From Myoxocephalus aenaeus (Eukaryota > Chordata > Actinopteri > Perciformes > Cottidae): a DNA stretch of 64,000 nucleotides. Made by a program: the position numbers and the translations under genes. This document shows, one piece after another, positions 49,652-58,209 of this stretch. How positions within the stretch are numbered: position 1 is the stretch's first letter; each line of letters begins with the position of its first letter. The stretch is taken from contig JBAMJR010000243.1 in the NCBI GenBank assembly GCA_038501785.1, forward strand, positions 1,462,501 through 1,526,500, given 5' to 3'. Below the pieces are notes generated by a model. It was not told the DNA's origin. It searched no databases and saw only the letters and a program-made list of their open reading frames with translations.

Positions 49652-52002
49652 AGCGCTGAGCACACACACACACACACACACACACAGGTGAGCACTGAGC
49701 ACACAGCAGCGGACAGAGAGCGTCGAAAAATATGTCGCGTGAAAAGCAGACCTATATCTGCGTTTTAAACGCTCCCAGGGTGAAGATGGCAACAGCAGCT
49801 CTCCTGTGAGGAGCACCGGAGCAGCTCTCTGATCACAGAGCAGCTCTCTGAACACAGAGCAGCTCTCTGAACACAGAGCAGCTCTCTGAACACAGAGCAG
49901 CTCTCTGAACACAGAGCAGCTCTCTGAACCCATAGTAGCTCTCCTGCTCAGGTGAAAGAGACAAAGTTCTCGTGTCTTGTACCAACAATGAGCTGCTGGC
50001 TTCACATATTACAAAAGTACAAAGTACACGGACATAAAACTAAGTCATTAATAAATACATGGAGAAAAGCCTGTACTTTCGGGTAAATGTTTACGTTACG
50101 CCGTTAACAGGTTACGATTGCGCGACTCGACTTTTGGCTCTTTGCCAGAAGTCTCCGTGACGTCCTTTCTGCTGCTGCGTGTCTCAAAACAGAAAACAGA
50201 TCTCAGCTCAACGTTGAGCATGAATTGTATCAAATCTACAACCCCGTTTATAAAGATGTGTAGAGGCTCACTGCTCCACTAATACTGATGCAACCTGATG
50301 GCTCATCTGCACTCATTCTGTTTTGTTTGGCAAAAAAAAGAAGCTTATTGTTTTCCACAATGAGCTATTTAGTAGTAACTAAATATTAGTTCTTGTTTGC
50401 ACAGATATAACTTTATTTTCATTGTTCTAAGTGATTGCAATTTAAAAATTAAAAAATGTCCGATGGAGCAATCTGATTTACTTGAAAGTGATTGCAATTT
50501 TCTTTATTCTGTTATTTATAAAACCACAGATGGAATCACAAAATGAAGTTATTTACAGAAAAAGTTTGAGAACCACAGGTTTAAGTGTTTGTGTTGGTGT
50601 CGTCGCCCCCGCCGCGCCCGCCGCCGCGCCGCCCCCCCCCCGAAGCTGTAAACCTAGGGGAAACACTGAGATGACATGATTGTAAAATTACTGTTTTTGT
50701 CAATGGAGTCCTGTGTATTTGGCGAGAGAGAGAGCTATAACTGCAGTTACTGGGTAAACACAAAGGCGTTTACTCTTTGACAACAATGTCCGTCTCAGTA
50801 GAGTCTGTTATGTTGTCAGACTCTTGTAATAACAACCGGAGCCCATCACGCTTGTGATGTGGTGGTTCACTTTGACGCTGCGATCTGTAGGCATTCGCTA
50901 GCTTCCATCTTTATCTTTTTCACATGTTTTTGCTATGACACCCTGGACACATCGTCACACGATGCATATCGTACACCGCTCTGTGAGCTTTTTTTGTGAA
51001 ATCGCCTTTTGTTTTCCCCAAAAATTACATCATATTTGGGCCCCACAGTGGCTCGCCTCTATAAAGACCCTTGTTTTTATTTGTTCAAACGGCATTATTC
51101 TTCATCGACAGATTCCTCCAACTGTCATTTTGAAGAACTGAACCACGTCCCTGCGGTTTCATGAACACCGTATCATATTCATTAATGAATAATAAAGAGG
51201 ATTCTGATGGTGTTGAAACGAACATGGCTCAAACGACAAGGCGTTCACGTTGAACTAGCCAGTGACACCATCGGCTTAAGAAGTGAAATGCTGTTTACAG
51301 AGACCAATGTTCCGTTGATGGAATAGTTTGACACAAAACTAAGCGTTGGATCACAGCTGCTGGAGGCACACGTGACTCTGTAAAAACACGCGTGACCGCT
51401 CTTTCCTCCTGCCGCAAGTTGCGTTAAATCAGTTTAGATCACGTGACACTAACGTCGCAAAAACAACAAGTTAGCAAGCTAATAATAATCGAGTATCTAC
51501 GGGAGCAGTCGGCGTTGTATTGGCACACGGTTTGTTGACGTGGAGGAGACAATACTAAATATAAACAGTAAGCTAGTGAGTCTTTGAAGCGATGAACCGA
51601 TCAGCTGGTATGTTGTTGCAGTGGTGAGCATCTTCGGCTAACGGGGTGTCTCGTCGTGTAATTAGCTGCAGGGCATCATGTCATGCAGACAACGTTAGCA
51701 TCTTTAAACAGCCGCGTGCACAGTCAACGTTTAGCAAACACTGGTACGAGCGTTGTGTTTATTAATACTGTTCAATAATGGTGTCGGCTCGAGCTAACAA
51801 GGGACCTGTTAGCAGCCGTTAGCATCGCGGCTAACCCCTAACTCTCTCTGCGCGCGCCTTCCTGCTCGCGACCCAGCGCGGCCCCGCGCGGACCGGCCAG
51901 GTCGTCCCGGGTTAGCGTGACGTGTTGCGAATGTCGACAGGAGTAAGACACGGTCGGTGTTTTTCTTTTTTTGCCTACCCGAAACTCTTCACTCGCCGCC
52001 AT
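40116..52002 (-). CDS. pias2: PIAS2, E3 SUMO-protein ligase (SAP segment not found)
   Basis: Exons, 5' to 3': 52002-51979, about 49226-49114 (partial), 48104-48017, 47939-47889, 47324-47234, 47141-47007, 46932-46827, 44559-44486, 43885-43725, 43137-43004, 42482-42296, 41293-41157, 41076-41039 and 40352-40116. All junctions from 49114 on join in phase. The product matches vertebrate PIAS2 rather than PIAS1 (VHPDVQMK, FALTPQQVREVCISR, GYAPPPKHGVEQKRPGRPLN, SDVDEIKFQEDG). PIAS proteins are nuclear SUMO E3 ligases that bring Ubc9-SUMO to transcription factors. The PINIT region, the SP-RING (CRAVTCSHLQCFD ... CPVCDKK) and the VIDLT SUMO-interaction motif are intact. The SAP DNA-binding segment expected between exon 1 and 49226 is not visible on either strand. 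The last exon carries an expanded MQSS repeat. Confidence 0.92.
40478..40880. repeat. Dispersed repeat family B, copy 2
   Basis: Partner of 25200-25605, in the same orientation, in the last pias2 intron region. Confidence 0.8.
41039..41076 (-). CDS. pias2: pias2 exon 13 (micro-exon)
   Basis: A 38-nt exon encoding LDLFSLIQADPQ (GLDFLSLIPVDPQ in human, from memory). It is flanked by cctttag and gtatgt. It is required to keep phase between exons 12 and 14 and is too short to be seen by simple ORF calling. Confidence 0.9.
41157..41293 (-). CDS. pias2: pias2 exon 12
   Basis: Encodes VLTYQPTGRVPSVPALDPSY then TSTLADYAVPFHPSTLASIP. This is the Ser/Thr/Pro-rich C-terminal region typical of PIAS2. 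The acceptor is tttctcctctcag and the donor is gtgagt. Confidence 0.92.
41995..42075. repeat. Dispersed repeat family C, copy 2
   Basis: Same core as 35195-35292, with a related segment at 41610-41690 on the other side of an AT-rich centre, so the full element is probably 41610-42075. Confidence 0.65.
42296..42482 (-). CDS. pias2: pias2 exon 11 (SIM and acidic serine tract)
   Basis: Encodes KKADVIDLTLE followed by six serines and DEEDSD. VIDLT is the classic SUMO-interaction motif, and the adjacent Ser/acidic run fits a CK2-phosphorylated SIM. A basic KKRC segment follows. The donor is gtgagc. Confidence 0.93.
43004..43137 (-). CDS. pias2: pias2 exon 10
   Basis: Encodes LFLEILNDCSDVDEIKFQED then GTWCPMRPKKEAVKVSS, the C-terminal helix after the SP-RING. 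The acceptor is ctgtgcag and the donor is gtaagt, phase 2 in and phase 1 out. Confidence 0.95.
43725..43885 (-). CDS. pias2: pias2 exon 9 (SP-RING core)
   Basis: Encodes LGKMRLTVPCRAVTCSHLQC, then FDAALYLQMNEKKPTWICPV and CDKKAAYESLIIDG. The zinc-binding Cys/His set of the SP-RING and the Trp before CPVC are intact, so E3 catalytic competence is expected. The donor is gtcagt. Confidence 0.96.
44143..44477 (+). repeat. Dispersed repeat family A, copy 3
   Basis: Lies in the pias2 intron and ends (ccatgatccaga) about nine bases from the exon 8 donor. Confidence 0.88.
44486..44559 (-). CDS. pias2: pias2 exon 8
   Basis: Encodes IKEKLTADPDSEVATTSLRV then SLMCP, the start of the SP-RING. It is a 74-nt exon with a gtaaat donor. 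A copy of a dispersed repeat (44143-44477) starts about 9 nt beyond the exon end. Confidence 0.93.
45331..46450. mobile_element. Unclassified intronic transposon-like block
   Basis: Non-conserved intronic sequence with repeat phrases (gtcaggcatgaaaac ... ggattttcatgtctgaaatg at opposite ends). It carries a nested 225-bp element. Classification is uncertain. Confidence 0.35.
45901..46125. mobile_element. 225-bp foldback element with 6-bp duplication
   Basis: Inverted ends CAGACCTGCCAACCT and a flanking direct repeat cttatt (45895-45900, 46126-46131). The centre has a 24-base perfect palindrome (46031-46054). Confidence 0.8.
46827..46932 (-). CDS. pias2: pias2 exon 7
   Basis: Encodes TYSMSVYLVRQLTSPLLLQR then LRMKGIRNPDHSRAL, the PINIT end and linker towards SP-RING. 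The acceptor is ttttctcag and the donor is gtaact, phase 0 to 1. Confidence 0.95.
47007..47141 (-). CDS. pias2: pias2 exon 6 (PLNIT motif)
   Basis: Encodes GYAPPPKHGVEQKRPGRPLN then ITSLVRLSSAVPNQ and WAPEIGK. It contains the PLNIT form of the PINIT signature. It is a symmetrical phase-0 exon of 135 nt. Confidence 0.95.
47234..47324 (-). CDS. pias2: pias2 exon 5
   Basis: Encodes RFCLSETSCPQEDNYPNSLC then IKVNGKLFPLP, a strongly conserved PINIT segment. The acceptor is gtcgtcag and the donor is gtaagt. It ends in phase 0. Confidence 0.92.
47889..47939 (-). CDS. pias2: pias2 exon 4
   Basis: A 51-nt micro-exon encoding DFLPGGRRDYMVQIQM within the PINIT domain. The acceptor is tttgtttacag and the donor is gtgaga. 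It joins in phase on both sides. Confidence 0.9.
48017..48104 (-). CDS. pias2: pias2 exon 3 (PINIT start)
   Basis: Encodes ASPAQRYHQEKYFIFALTP then QQVREVCIS. The acceptor is tgtttccag and the donor is gtagga, phase 1 in and phase 2 out. Confidence 0.9.
48139..48181. repeat. (CA)n microsatellite upstream of the pias2 exon 3 acceptor
   Basis: About 21 units. On the gene strand it is (TG)n, about 35 nt before the exon. Confidence 0.95.
49043..49111. repeat. (CA)n microsatellite at the pias2 exon 2 donor
   Basis: About 34 units. On the gene strand the (GT)n tract starts within the donor site itself. Confidence 0.95.
49114..49226 (-). CDS. pias2: pias2 exon 2, 3' part only (pre-PINIT)
   Basis: Encodes MNLQEPAPLVPPVHPDVQ then MKPLPFYDVLDVLIKPSSL, and ends in phase 1 at a gtctgt donor that runs straight into (GT)n. 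In other vertebrates I recall this being the 3' part of a large exon that also encodes SAP. Here the frame meets a TGA about 27 nt upstream of the ATG for MNLQ. The only nearby AG (before CATGAAT) would not join exon 1 in frame, so the 5' boundary given is provisional. Confidence 0.7.
49601..49690. repeat. Compound (CA)n separated by ggtgagcgctgagc
   Basis: Two CA tracts and a spacer that is itself repeated three times. Confidence 0.88.
49818..49943. repeat. 19-bp minisatellite
   Basis: Six to seven units of gagcagctctctgaacaca inside the hAT-like element. Confidence 0.92.
50669..51830. other. pias2 intron 1 sequence
   Basis: No SAP-coding exon or other exon was found on either strand. AT-rich with occasional transposon-like phrases. 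Confidence 0.5.
51979..52002 (-). CDS. pias2: pias2 exon 1 (start codon)
   Basis: Encodes MAASEEFR and then a gtaggc donor in phase 0. This corresponds to the short first coding exon of vertebrate PIAS2 (MADFEELR in human, from memory). The ATG sits in CAAGATGGCGGC inside a GC-rich region. The assignment rests on this short match and on position, so it is less sure than the downstream exons. Confidence 0.65.
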
Positions 52003-52006
52003 CTTG
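51995..52006 (-). promoter_or_regulatory. TISU/YY1 element over the pias2 start codon
   Basis: The same CAAGATGGCGGC 12-mer as at ube2l3, in the opposite orientation, within a GC-rich stretch (51840-52150) that looks like a CpG-island promoter. Confidence 0.65.
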
Positions 52007-52271
52007 TTGTTCCGGTCATCCCGCCCAGCGTGACTACTTCCGGGTGATGTCGCAGCTGGGGAGTGGAGGGGTCCCCTCCGTACGGCGTCCGGCTCGGGCC
52101 AAAATAAACGACGACAGAAAAGTGACCCGACTGCGATGGCGGGGCCATTGTGCGGGAAAATGGTTCACATATCGTTTTCCTGGGTCTTTTTCTATGTAAA
52201 CCAGGAACCAGTGTCAATATACGCTCGTTACATGCAAACGTCCTTTCAAAATAAACTTCGTTAGATTAAGG

Positions 52272-53219
52272 CAGTGGTTCTCAAACTGTGGGGCGCGACC
52301 CTCTAGTGGGGGGGCGCTGGGGTGAGATGCAGATTTTTATTTTTATAATCCTTTATTAATCCCACAGAGGGGAAATTATTGTCTGCATTTTACCGTCCTT
52401 GCTGTGAAGTGCCAGGGAGCAACTGGGGCTTCAGTGTCTTGCTCAAGGACACTTCAACATGCAACTATGGGGAGACCAGGGATTGAACCGTCTACCTTGT
52501 GGTTTCAGGACGAACACTCTCCATGAGCTACATGAGAACTTCACATAGTACAATAGTACACGAACATAAAACGTCATTAATAAATACATGGAGAAATGCC
52601 TGTACTTTCGTGGAAATGTTTAAGTTACGCTTGCGCGACTCGCCGATTCTTGCCAAAAGCCGATCCCGTGAGGTCGGCTTTTCTGCTGTTGCCTCCCTCA
52701 AAACAAAATACAGATCTAAGCTCAACATTGAGCGTGAATTGAGAGCGGCCGTATCAAATCTACAACCACGTTTTAAAGATATGTGTAGAGGAAAGCAGCT
52801 CACTGCAGCCACTAATACTGATACAAGGTGATGGCTCACTCATCTGCAATGATTTTGTTTTGTTGTTGGTTGCACATTATTGTTGTTTTAAAAAGATATG
52901 CAGTCTAACACTCAGTAAAACTCTTTATTGTTATTATCTTAAAAATATATCCAGTGCAAAACAGGTTATTTGCAGCCACAATATGTATTATTTTTTTGCC
53001 AAATATTAGTTATTTTTTGCACAGATAGAACTTTATTTGCATTGTTCTAACAAAGTGATTGCACATGTTATTAGTTTTTGTCTGATGGAGCGATCTGGTT
53101 TACTTGAAAGGGATTTCAATTTTCTTTATTCTATTATTTGTAAAAGCACGGATGGAGGAGTCACAAAAAGTTGGACCATTTTGTTACAAATGTGTTGGGG
53201 CGGTGTTTGAGAACCACTG
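52272..53219 (+). mobile_element. hAT-type element
   Basis: Ends CAGTGGTTCTCAAAC and the complement of TTTGAGAACCACTG. Near-matching 8-bp flanks gattaagg and atttaagg. The interior encodes a transposase C-terminal tail and holds a second repeat (tttattaatcccacagaggg ... ggattgaaccgtctacc). Confidence 0.82.
52600..52831 (+). pseudogene. hAT transposase C-terminal remnant
   Basis: The + frame LRLRDSPILAKSRS ... LKTKYRSKLNIERELRAAVS then NLQPRFKDMCRGKQ resembles the C-terminal dimerisation tail of hAT transposases of the ZBED/FAM200 type. No N-terminal zinc finger or catalytic residues remain. Confidence 0.6.
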
Positions 53220-53224
53220 ATTTA

Positions 53225-54200
53225 AGGAAACAGACCGTCTTAGTGGAATGTATTGGGGAAAATAGCCTGAAATACTCGGTTAGGTTTTAGAAATTAAACT
53301 ACCTAGTTAGGGTTTAGGAAAGATTGCCGTCCAAGTTTTCAATAAAGACGGAAGTGGGTTTGCTTAAGCATGGCGGTTGCTTGACAAATAAATCAACATT
53401 GTCTCGGGTACACATCCAGAATGAAGGTGTGATCACATTCATTCTGTATTCTTTTTTATTTCATCCTGGATTAAGTCTCGAATAACAGTGTGATCTTTTA
53501 AAAATAATTTGGTACGTAATCAGTTATTCTGGGTGGTTCGACCCTTTCAGCACTTGTTTTTTGTTGTGCAAAACTATCTACCTATTAATAATAAATGCAT
53601 TTCAACTTCTGTATGCACTCAAATTAAATGTAGAAACTCACTCACTCATGTCATGGTTCCTGTTTCCGTCTTGAGACGGTTTGAACTGAGTTGTTATGTG
53701 TTGGTCCCTGTTGTTATTTTGTTGTTGTGTGCCCACTGTCACATCTGATTTTGAAATGATTTCACTGCATCTTGCACTTCACGACAGACATTAGAAATAA
53801 GCAGTTGTTTCATCACTTGCTTATACAGCTTTGCCTCACACTGGTAGACATCAGCCGGATGCAAAGCACCAGAAGCATTGCATCTGGATTTGACACATGG
53901 TGAGGAGTTATGTAAAAGAAGGGCCTTTTAGAGAACTCTGGCTGGGAAAAAGAAAGCACATTTTAAACTGCATGAGGTTTTGGGCAAATAAATAACATCT
54001 TGGAGATTCATATGGCTTGAATTTGTTTAAGTATACATTCAATAATGATATGTTGTTATATTGTACACCATATATTGTGAAGGCTTTTTGCTTAAAGGTT
54101 CAGTTCGCTTGAATCATAGATCACCAGAGCTAACCCTGCAGAGGCGTAGCAGAGGTCCTGGAAAGGCCTCGCCCTTATAAGATGACCGTTTATGACGAAC
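53225..54200. other. No recognised gene
   Basis: AT-rich intergenic sequence with no exon signals. Confidence 0.4.
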
Positions 54201-54206
54201 AACGTT

Positions 54207-54355
54207 TCATTTAGCTGACGCTTTTATCCAAAGCGACTTACAATAAGTGCGTTGTCTCAGAACAACAATAATCAAGAAAGTACAATTTCTTCAAGAAGGC
54301 CAAACTACAAAGTGAGTACAGTAAGTGCCATTTAAGTGCTACTAACGTGCAGTTT
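54207..54355 (-). mobile_element. L2-like LINE 3' tail fragment
   Basis: tttagctgacgcttttatcc then aaagcgacttacaataagtg, the same tail as at 34343-34965. Confidence 0.78.
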
Positions 54356-54552
54356 TTGCTATTTCCCTTTCATAATCTTCAAAAACTCCTTATCGTAAAT
54401 CTCAAATTGGCAAACAAATGTCGTCTTCAAGTTGTATCTGGTCAACTTAACGCAGACTAACGGTGTGAGGTTGTTTAGGCCCTGCAGGGGGCGCCGTCCA
54501 CTCAGACACTCGGCCTGTGGTTCAACCACAATAACAAATACATAAAGGGAGC

Positions 54553-55430
54553 AGAGGCCTGTCTCACGAAGCTGGATTTCGGTTTAGCGAGGTAACTTCT
54601 GGATTAACTCTGGGTTTTCCGTCTCACGAAGCTGGTTCACTTCCTAGCGGGGTACGTTGCCCCGGTAACTTACGCTGAACGCCTAACCTGCTCTGGAGCA
54701 GGTTAAGTTCCCGAAGATCTCAGCGGGTCTATAAGACGCCTACTGGCCAATCATTGTCTTGGAAAAACGGCCTGCCCATTTCTACAGAATCCCGTCTCTT
54801 CATCTGTTGCCTCCTCAGTGGCCGACATGAGAAGTGGCAAAAGATGTCTTCCTCTTTAATGCACGATCAGCACCAACAGATTGCTTGTAAGTGTATGACA
54901 GTTTGAATTTACTGTTACCTTTTAACTTGCGCCCATGTTCTTTTAGCTCCACTGGGGTTGCAACTGAAATGAGGTTAAATTGTTAAAACAAAAAGATAAT
55001 CAAAATAGGCACATACATTTGAGACAGTGATTTAATATTACAATCCCAGTAATTTATGCATTGGCGGAGTCGGCGATTTTTTCCCCCCACGATTCCTTGC
55101 GGCTTCTGGCTGCTGCAGCAGTGTTGCTTTTTGCTTGTATTCTTTCTCTATATTTTTCGTACATTCTTAAGATGATGGTTTGCTCCTCCGTTGTAAAATA
55201 CGTTGCTCTCGGCGGCTTCTCCATGGTGCACAATTGGTGTAACGGAGTTAACTCCGCCCCTTTTATGTGCACGAGCACAGATCTAGATGAGACGCTCCTG
55301 GGTTCACTTAACGAGTTGATAACCGGCTTCGTGAGACCAATAAGCGAGACCGCGGACATCTGGTTAAGTGCAGCTGGATAACTGAGGGAAACCCCGGGTA
55401 TGTTAATCCAGCTTCGTGAGACAGGCCTCT
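54553..55430. mobile_element. PIF/Harbinger-like non-autonomous element
   Basis: Twenty-six-base identical inverted ends starting AGAGGCCTGTCTCACGAAGC. One internal Myb/SANT-type exon remains. No clear 3-bp duplication was found. Confidence 0.75.
55054..55224 (-). CDS. Myb/SANT-like DNA-binding exon of the element
   Basis: MEKPPRATYFTTEEQTIILR, MYEKYRERI and SRKESWGEKIADS resemble MSANTD-type Myb/SANT domains carried by Harbinger elements (56 codons to a TAA). It may splice on in intact copies. Not a host gene. Confidence 0.6.
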   Translation of the reverse strand: MEKPPRATYFTTEEQTIILRMYEKYRERIQAKSNTAAAARSRKESWGEKIADSANA

Positions 55431-55434
55431 GGAC

Positions 55435-56640
55435 TTCCTCAAGGACTCAGTGATGGATTGAATCCCTGTTGATCGAGAAATGAGCTGGAGCGCCAACAAT
55501 TTTGTATTTTTGTGCTTCACACACTGAAATACAAATAACATGAGGGTGGTAAAAAAAAACTTGTGATGACTTGTTTTAAGAAAAATAAAATAAAAAGGTT
55601 AAATATAAATGTGCCAAGTGACCAGTACATTTTGAATATTAGTACAATGCCACAGAGGAATCCCTTCAATGCACATTTTCATGACACAAAATAACTTGCA
55701 ACATAAAAGAGGCATGACACAATAAATAAATACATTTATATATATTTGATACTTTATTTGTACAGTTCTTTTCATACACACGTTCTCCACACTTCACACA
55801 ATAACATATGTATAATATCTGTGGATCATTAATTGAAGGAGTGTGAGGACTCACATCAGTTTGCTAAATGATAAAAATATGACTTGTGAAAAAGTTGTGG
55901 GAAGAACGTCTTTATTATTGATTGCCTGTGTCCACGGTGTGAGTAACGAGCGTGTGTGAGTGATTGCATCCCAACATTAGAGAGGAGCTGTCGGCACCCA
56001 GCTGCCATCTGAATACTGTTTCTCACCATGAAACCGAAAGTGCAGAATGACTCTCTTGACCTTTAGCACTCCGGTTTGGTTGGGTGTGGCGACTAAGAGA
56101 GGCTTTGTTTTATGGTCGTAGTTTTTTTCTAATTATTTCCTTGCAGGTTTCCTGGAAAGAATTATGCAATTTGGCACCAACAAGGTGAAATAAAGACTCA
56201 GGTATTTACTTGAGTTTGGTTAGTTGGGTTGAGTTAATGCCTGTTGATCTCCAGAGTTTTCTTTTCCTTCACTTTTTCATTGTTTCATAGTTGTGTCTTG
56301 GTTCATGCATATACGGCATACATTTTCGAATCTTGGAAGTCTGACTTCAGCTCCTATGAGTCTACAACAGCGTGTGGAGCTAAAACACAGACACTCAGCT
56401 CCTTAAGGACAAAAAGGTTCCCAATAAAACCCATTGCATTTATATCAGGCGGTCAAACTAGAGCCCTGGCTTCATAACAGTCGCTTTGTTTTCAATCTTT
56501 CCACCACATTGGGCCATATCGGGGAAATATATGTTATTCTCCAGAACTCATTGTGTCCATATTATGAAGGACTGTGGCAAAATGTTTGCAACTAAATCGA
56601 TAAGTGGGCGTTGATATGGACATCGGAGAGTGGTGTGTGT
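55435..56640. other. No recognised gene
   Basis: No supported exon. AT-rich. Confidence 0.4.
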
Positions 56641-56641
56641 G

Positions 56642-56726
<85 letters not shown>
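56640..56726. repeat. (TC)n(CA)n microsatellite
   Basis: A short TC run followed by about 36 CA units. Confidence 0.95.
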
Positions 56727-56730
<4 letters not shown>

Positions 56731-56828
56731 ATCAAACTCAAACTCAATAGAATGTGTCATATAGTATACGTCGTAGGTCCAGTACATTTCTGTTTATGAC
56801 CAACAGTATAAACTATAGAATGTTGACT

Positions 56829-56832
<4 letters not shown>

Positions 56833-56902
<70 letters not shown>
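56833..56902. repeat. (GT)n microsatellite
   Basis: About 34 GT units, only about 110 bp from an inverted (CA)n tract, so the pair could form a hairpin. Confidence 0.95.
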
Positions 56903-56904
<2 letters not shown>

Positions 56905-57076
56905 CTGACCATATATATAAGGGGCTCTTGTGCCTGTTTAACATTTTCGTTTTATTTCTAGAGCATAAATAGTTATTAGGATATTAGAAGATTTTGGAGG
57001 ATGATAACAGTTAGACCATTTTAAAGGTCCAGGATGAGGCTCAATTTCAGGTTCACACAAGTATTTGTACTTTCTA

Positions 57077-57079
57077 ATA

Positions 57080-57131
<52 letters not shown>

Positions 57132-57345
57132 TTTATTTATATAGCACCTTTAAAAACGAAGTTCACAAAGTGCTCTACAAAGAAGACATAACTTAAATAT
57201 TGGTAAACACAAAGGACCATAGGCAATGAATACTACAATAATCAAAACAGACAAATAAATAAAATATACAAACAAAACCAGGGGAACAAAAGAACATCAT
57301 AATAGATCATAAAAGGACATAATAGAACATGTTGTCGTGTATACC
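57077..57345. mobile_element. Retroposon 3' tail with (TAA)n
   Basis: About 17 taa units followed by ctttatttatatagcacctt and aagtgctctacaaag, a common fish LINE/SINE tail. Confidence 0.6.
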
Positions 57346-57439
57346 CTCCGTCTGAATTTCTAATAAACCACAGATGTAATCAACATTAGCAAAAGGAAGT
57401 ACTCTGAAAAAAAGATTAGGAAGAAGTATATACATCTCT

Positions 57440-57670
57440 ACATCTTCCGTCGCAAACTAAAAACACATCTTTTTCGACTACACCTTGAATAAGGAAGGTA
57501 GAACCTAGTAGCTCTTAAATGTCTCTTACTGATATCACTTTGTAGTTTAACTTTATTGAAATTGTACTTTCTTGATTCTTGTTGTTCTGAGTTTGTACTC
57601 ATGGTTGAATGCACTTATTGTAAGTCTCTTTGGATAAAAGCGTCAGCTAAATGAAATGTAATGTAATGTT
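57440..57670 (+). mobile_element. L2-like LINE 3' tail fragment
   Basis: cgtcgcaaactaaaaacaca then cttttt, and ggataaaagcgtcagctaaa: the complement of the copy at 34343-34965. Confidence 0.8.
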
Positions 57671-58178
57671 ATATACTCATATGGTCAAATTAACTCAATA
57701 CAGCAGCAAAGGAGATTAAGAAAATTATGTTTTTAAATAAAGCAAATTAGCCTTATAGTATGTAATCAAACAATAAAAAACTAAATTGTTTAAGTAGACA
57801 GACTGTTGATTCACATCTCTGCAAACAATTGCAACATTGTTTGCAGGCGTTTTTGGATACTACCATATATTAGGAATTTCAACTTTATTTATTAATGTAA
57901 AAACACGTTAAACTTCATAAAGTGACATACTAACAGCTTCTAGTCTGACTGTCGGCCAATCTAAAGGTTCCAGTTGAGTATATGCATTAATTAATCATCT
58001 TTACTGCTAATATAACCTCCATCCGGGGTTTCTTGTAAAAGCCCTCATCCCCGCAGTGCGAACGGACGACATGTCACGTCTACGTCACGCAGGGTATGAA
58101 TAGTATCTTCGTATGCGATTTCGAACACAGCCAAGACACATATTCGCCGCGCGGTGTATTCTGGGAACACAGCAGTTT

Positions 58179-58190
58179 CAAGATGGCGGC
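58179..58190 (+). promoter_or_regulatory. TISU/YY1 element over the ube2l3 start codon
   Basis: CAAGATGGCGGC matches the published TISU consensus SAASATGGCGGC exactly and contains the YY1 core. It fits TATA-less transcription with a short 5' UTR. Confidence 0.7.
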
Positions 58191-58209
58191 GAGCAGGAGG
58201 CTGGGCAAG
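58183..58209 (+). CDS. ube2l3: ube2l3 exon 1
   Basis: Encodes MAASRRLGK with a gtaaat donor, phase 0. The first intron is about 1.5 kb and starts in a CpG-rich island. Confidence 0.93.

Larger units (their letters stand above)
49320..50668. mobile_element. hAT-like element 5' of the pias2 exon 2 remnant
   Basis: Ends cagtgtttcccc and ggggaaacactg. The interior matches, in reverse, the lectin-intron hAT elements (ttaaactaaacggccgtatt, then ttattgatcttatcc). No 8-bp target duplication is visible (flanks acacgagt and agatgaca), which is consistent with loss of adjacent DNA. Confidence 0.78.
51830..52160. promoter_or_regulatory. CpG-rich promoter region of pias2
   Basis: CpG-dense sequence (gcgcgcgcc, gaccggcc, ccgcgcgg) surrounds exon 1. 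It is the only such island near the 5' end of the gene, which supports the exon 1 placement. Confidence 0.5.

Noticed and set aside
49424..50005. 193-codon - frame with repeated Cys/Val and SESCSVFREL units
   Set aside because: Produced by (CA)n and the 19-bp minisatellite inside a transposon.
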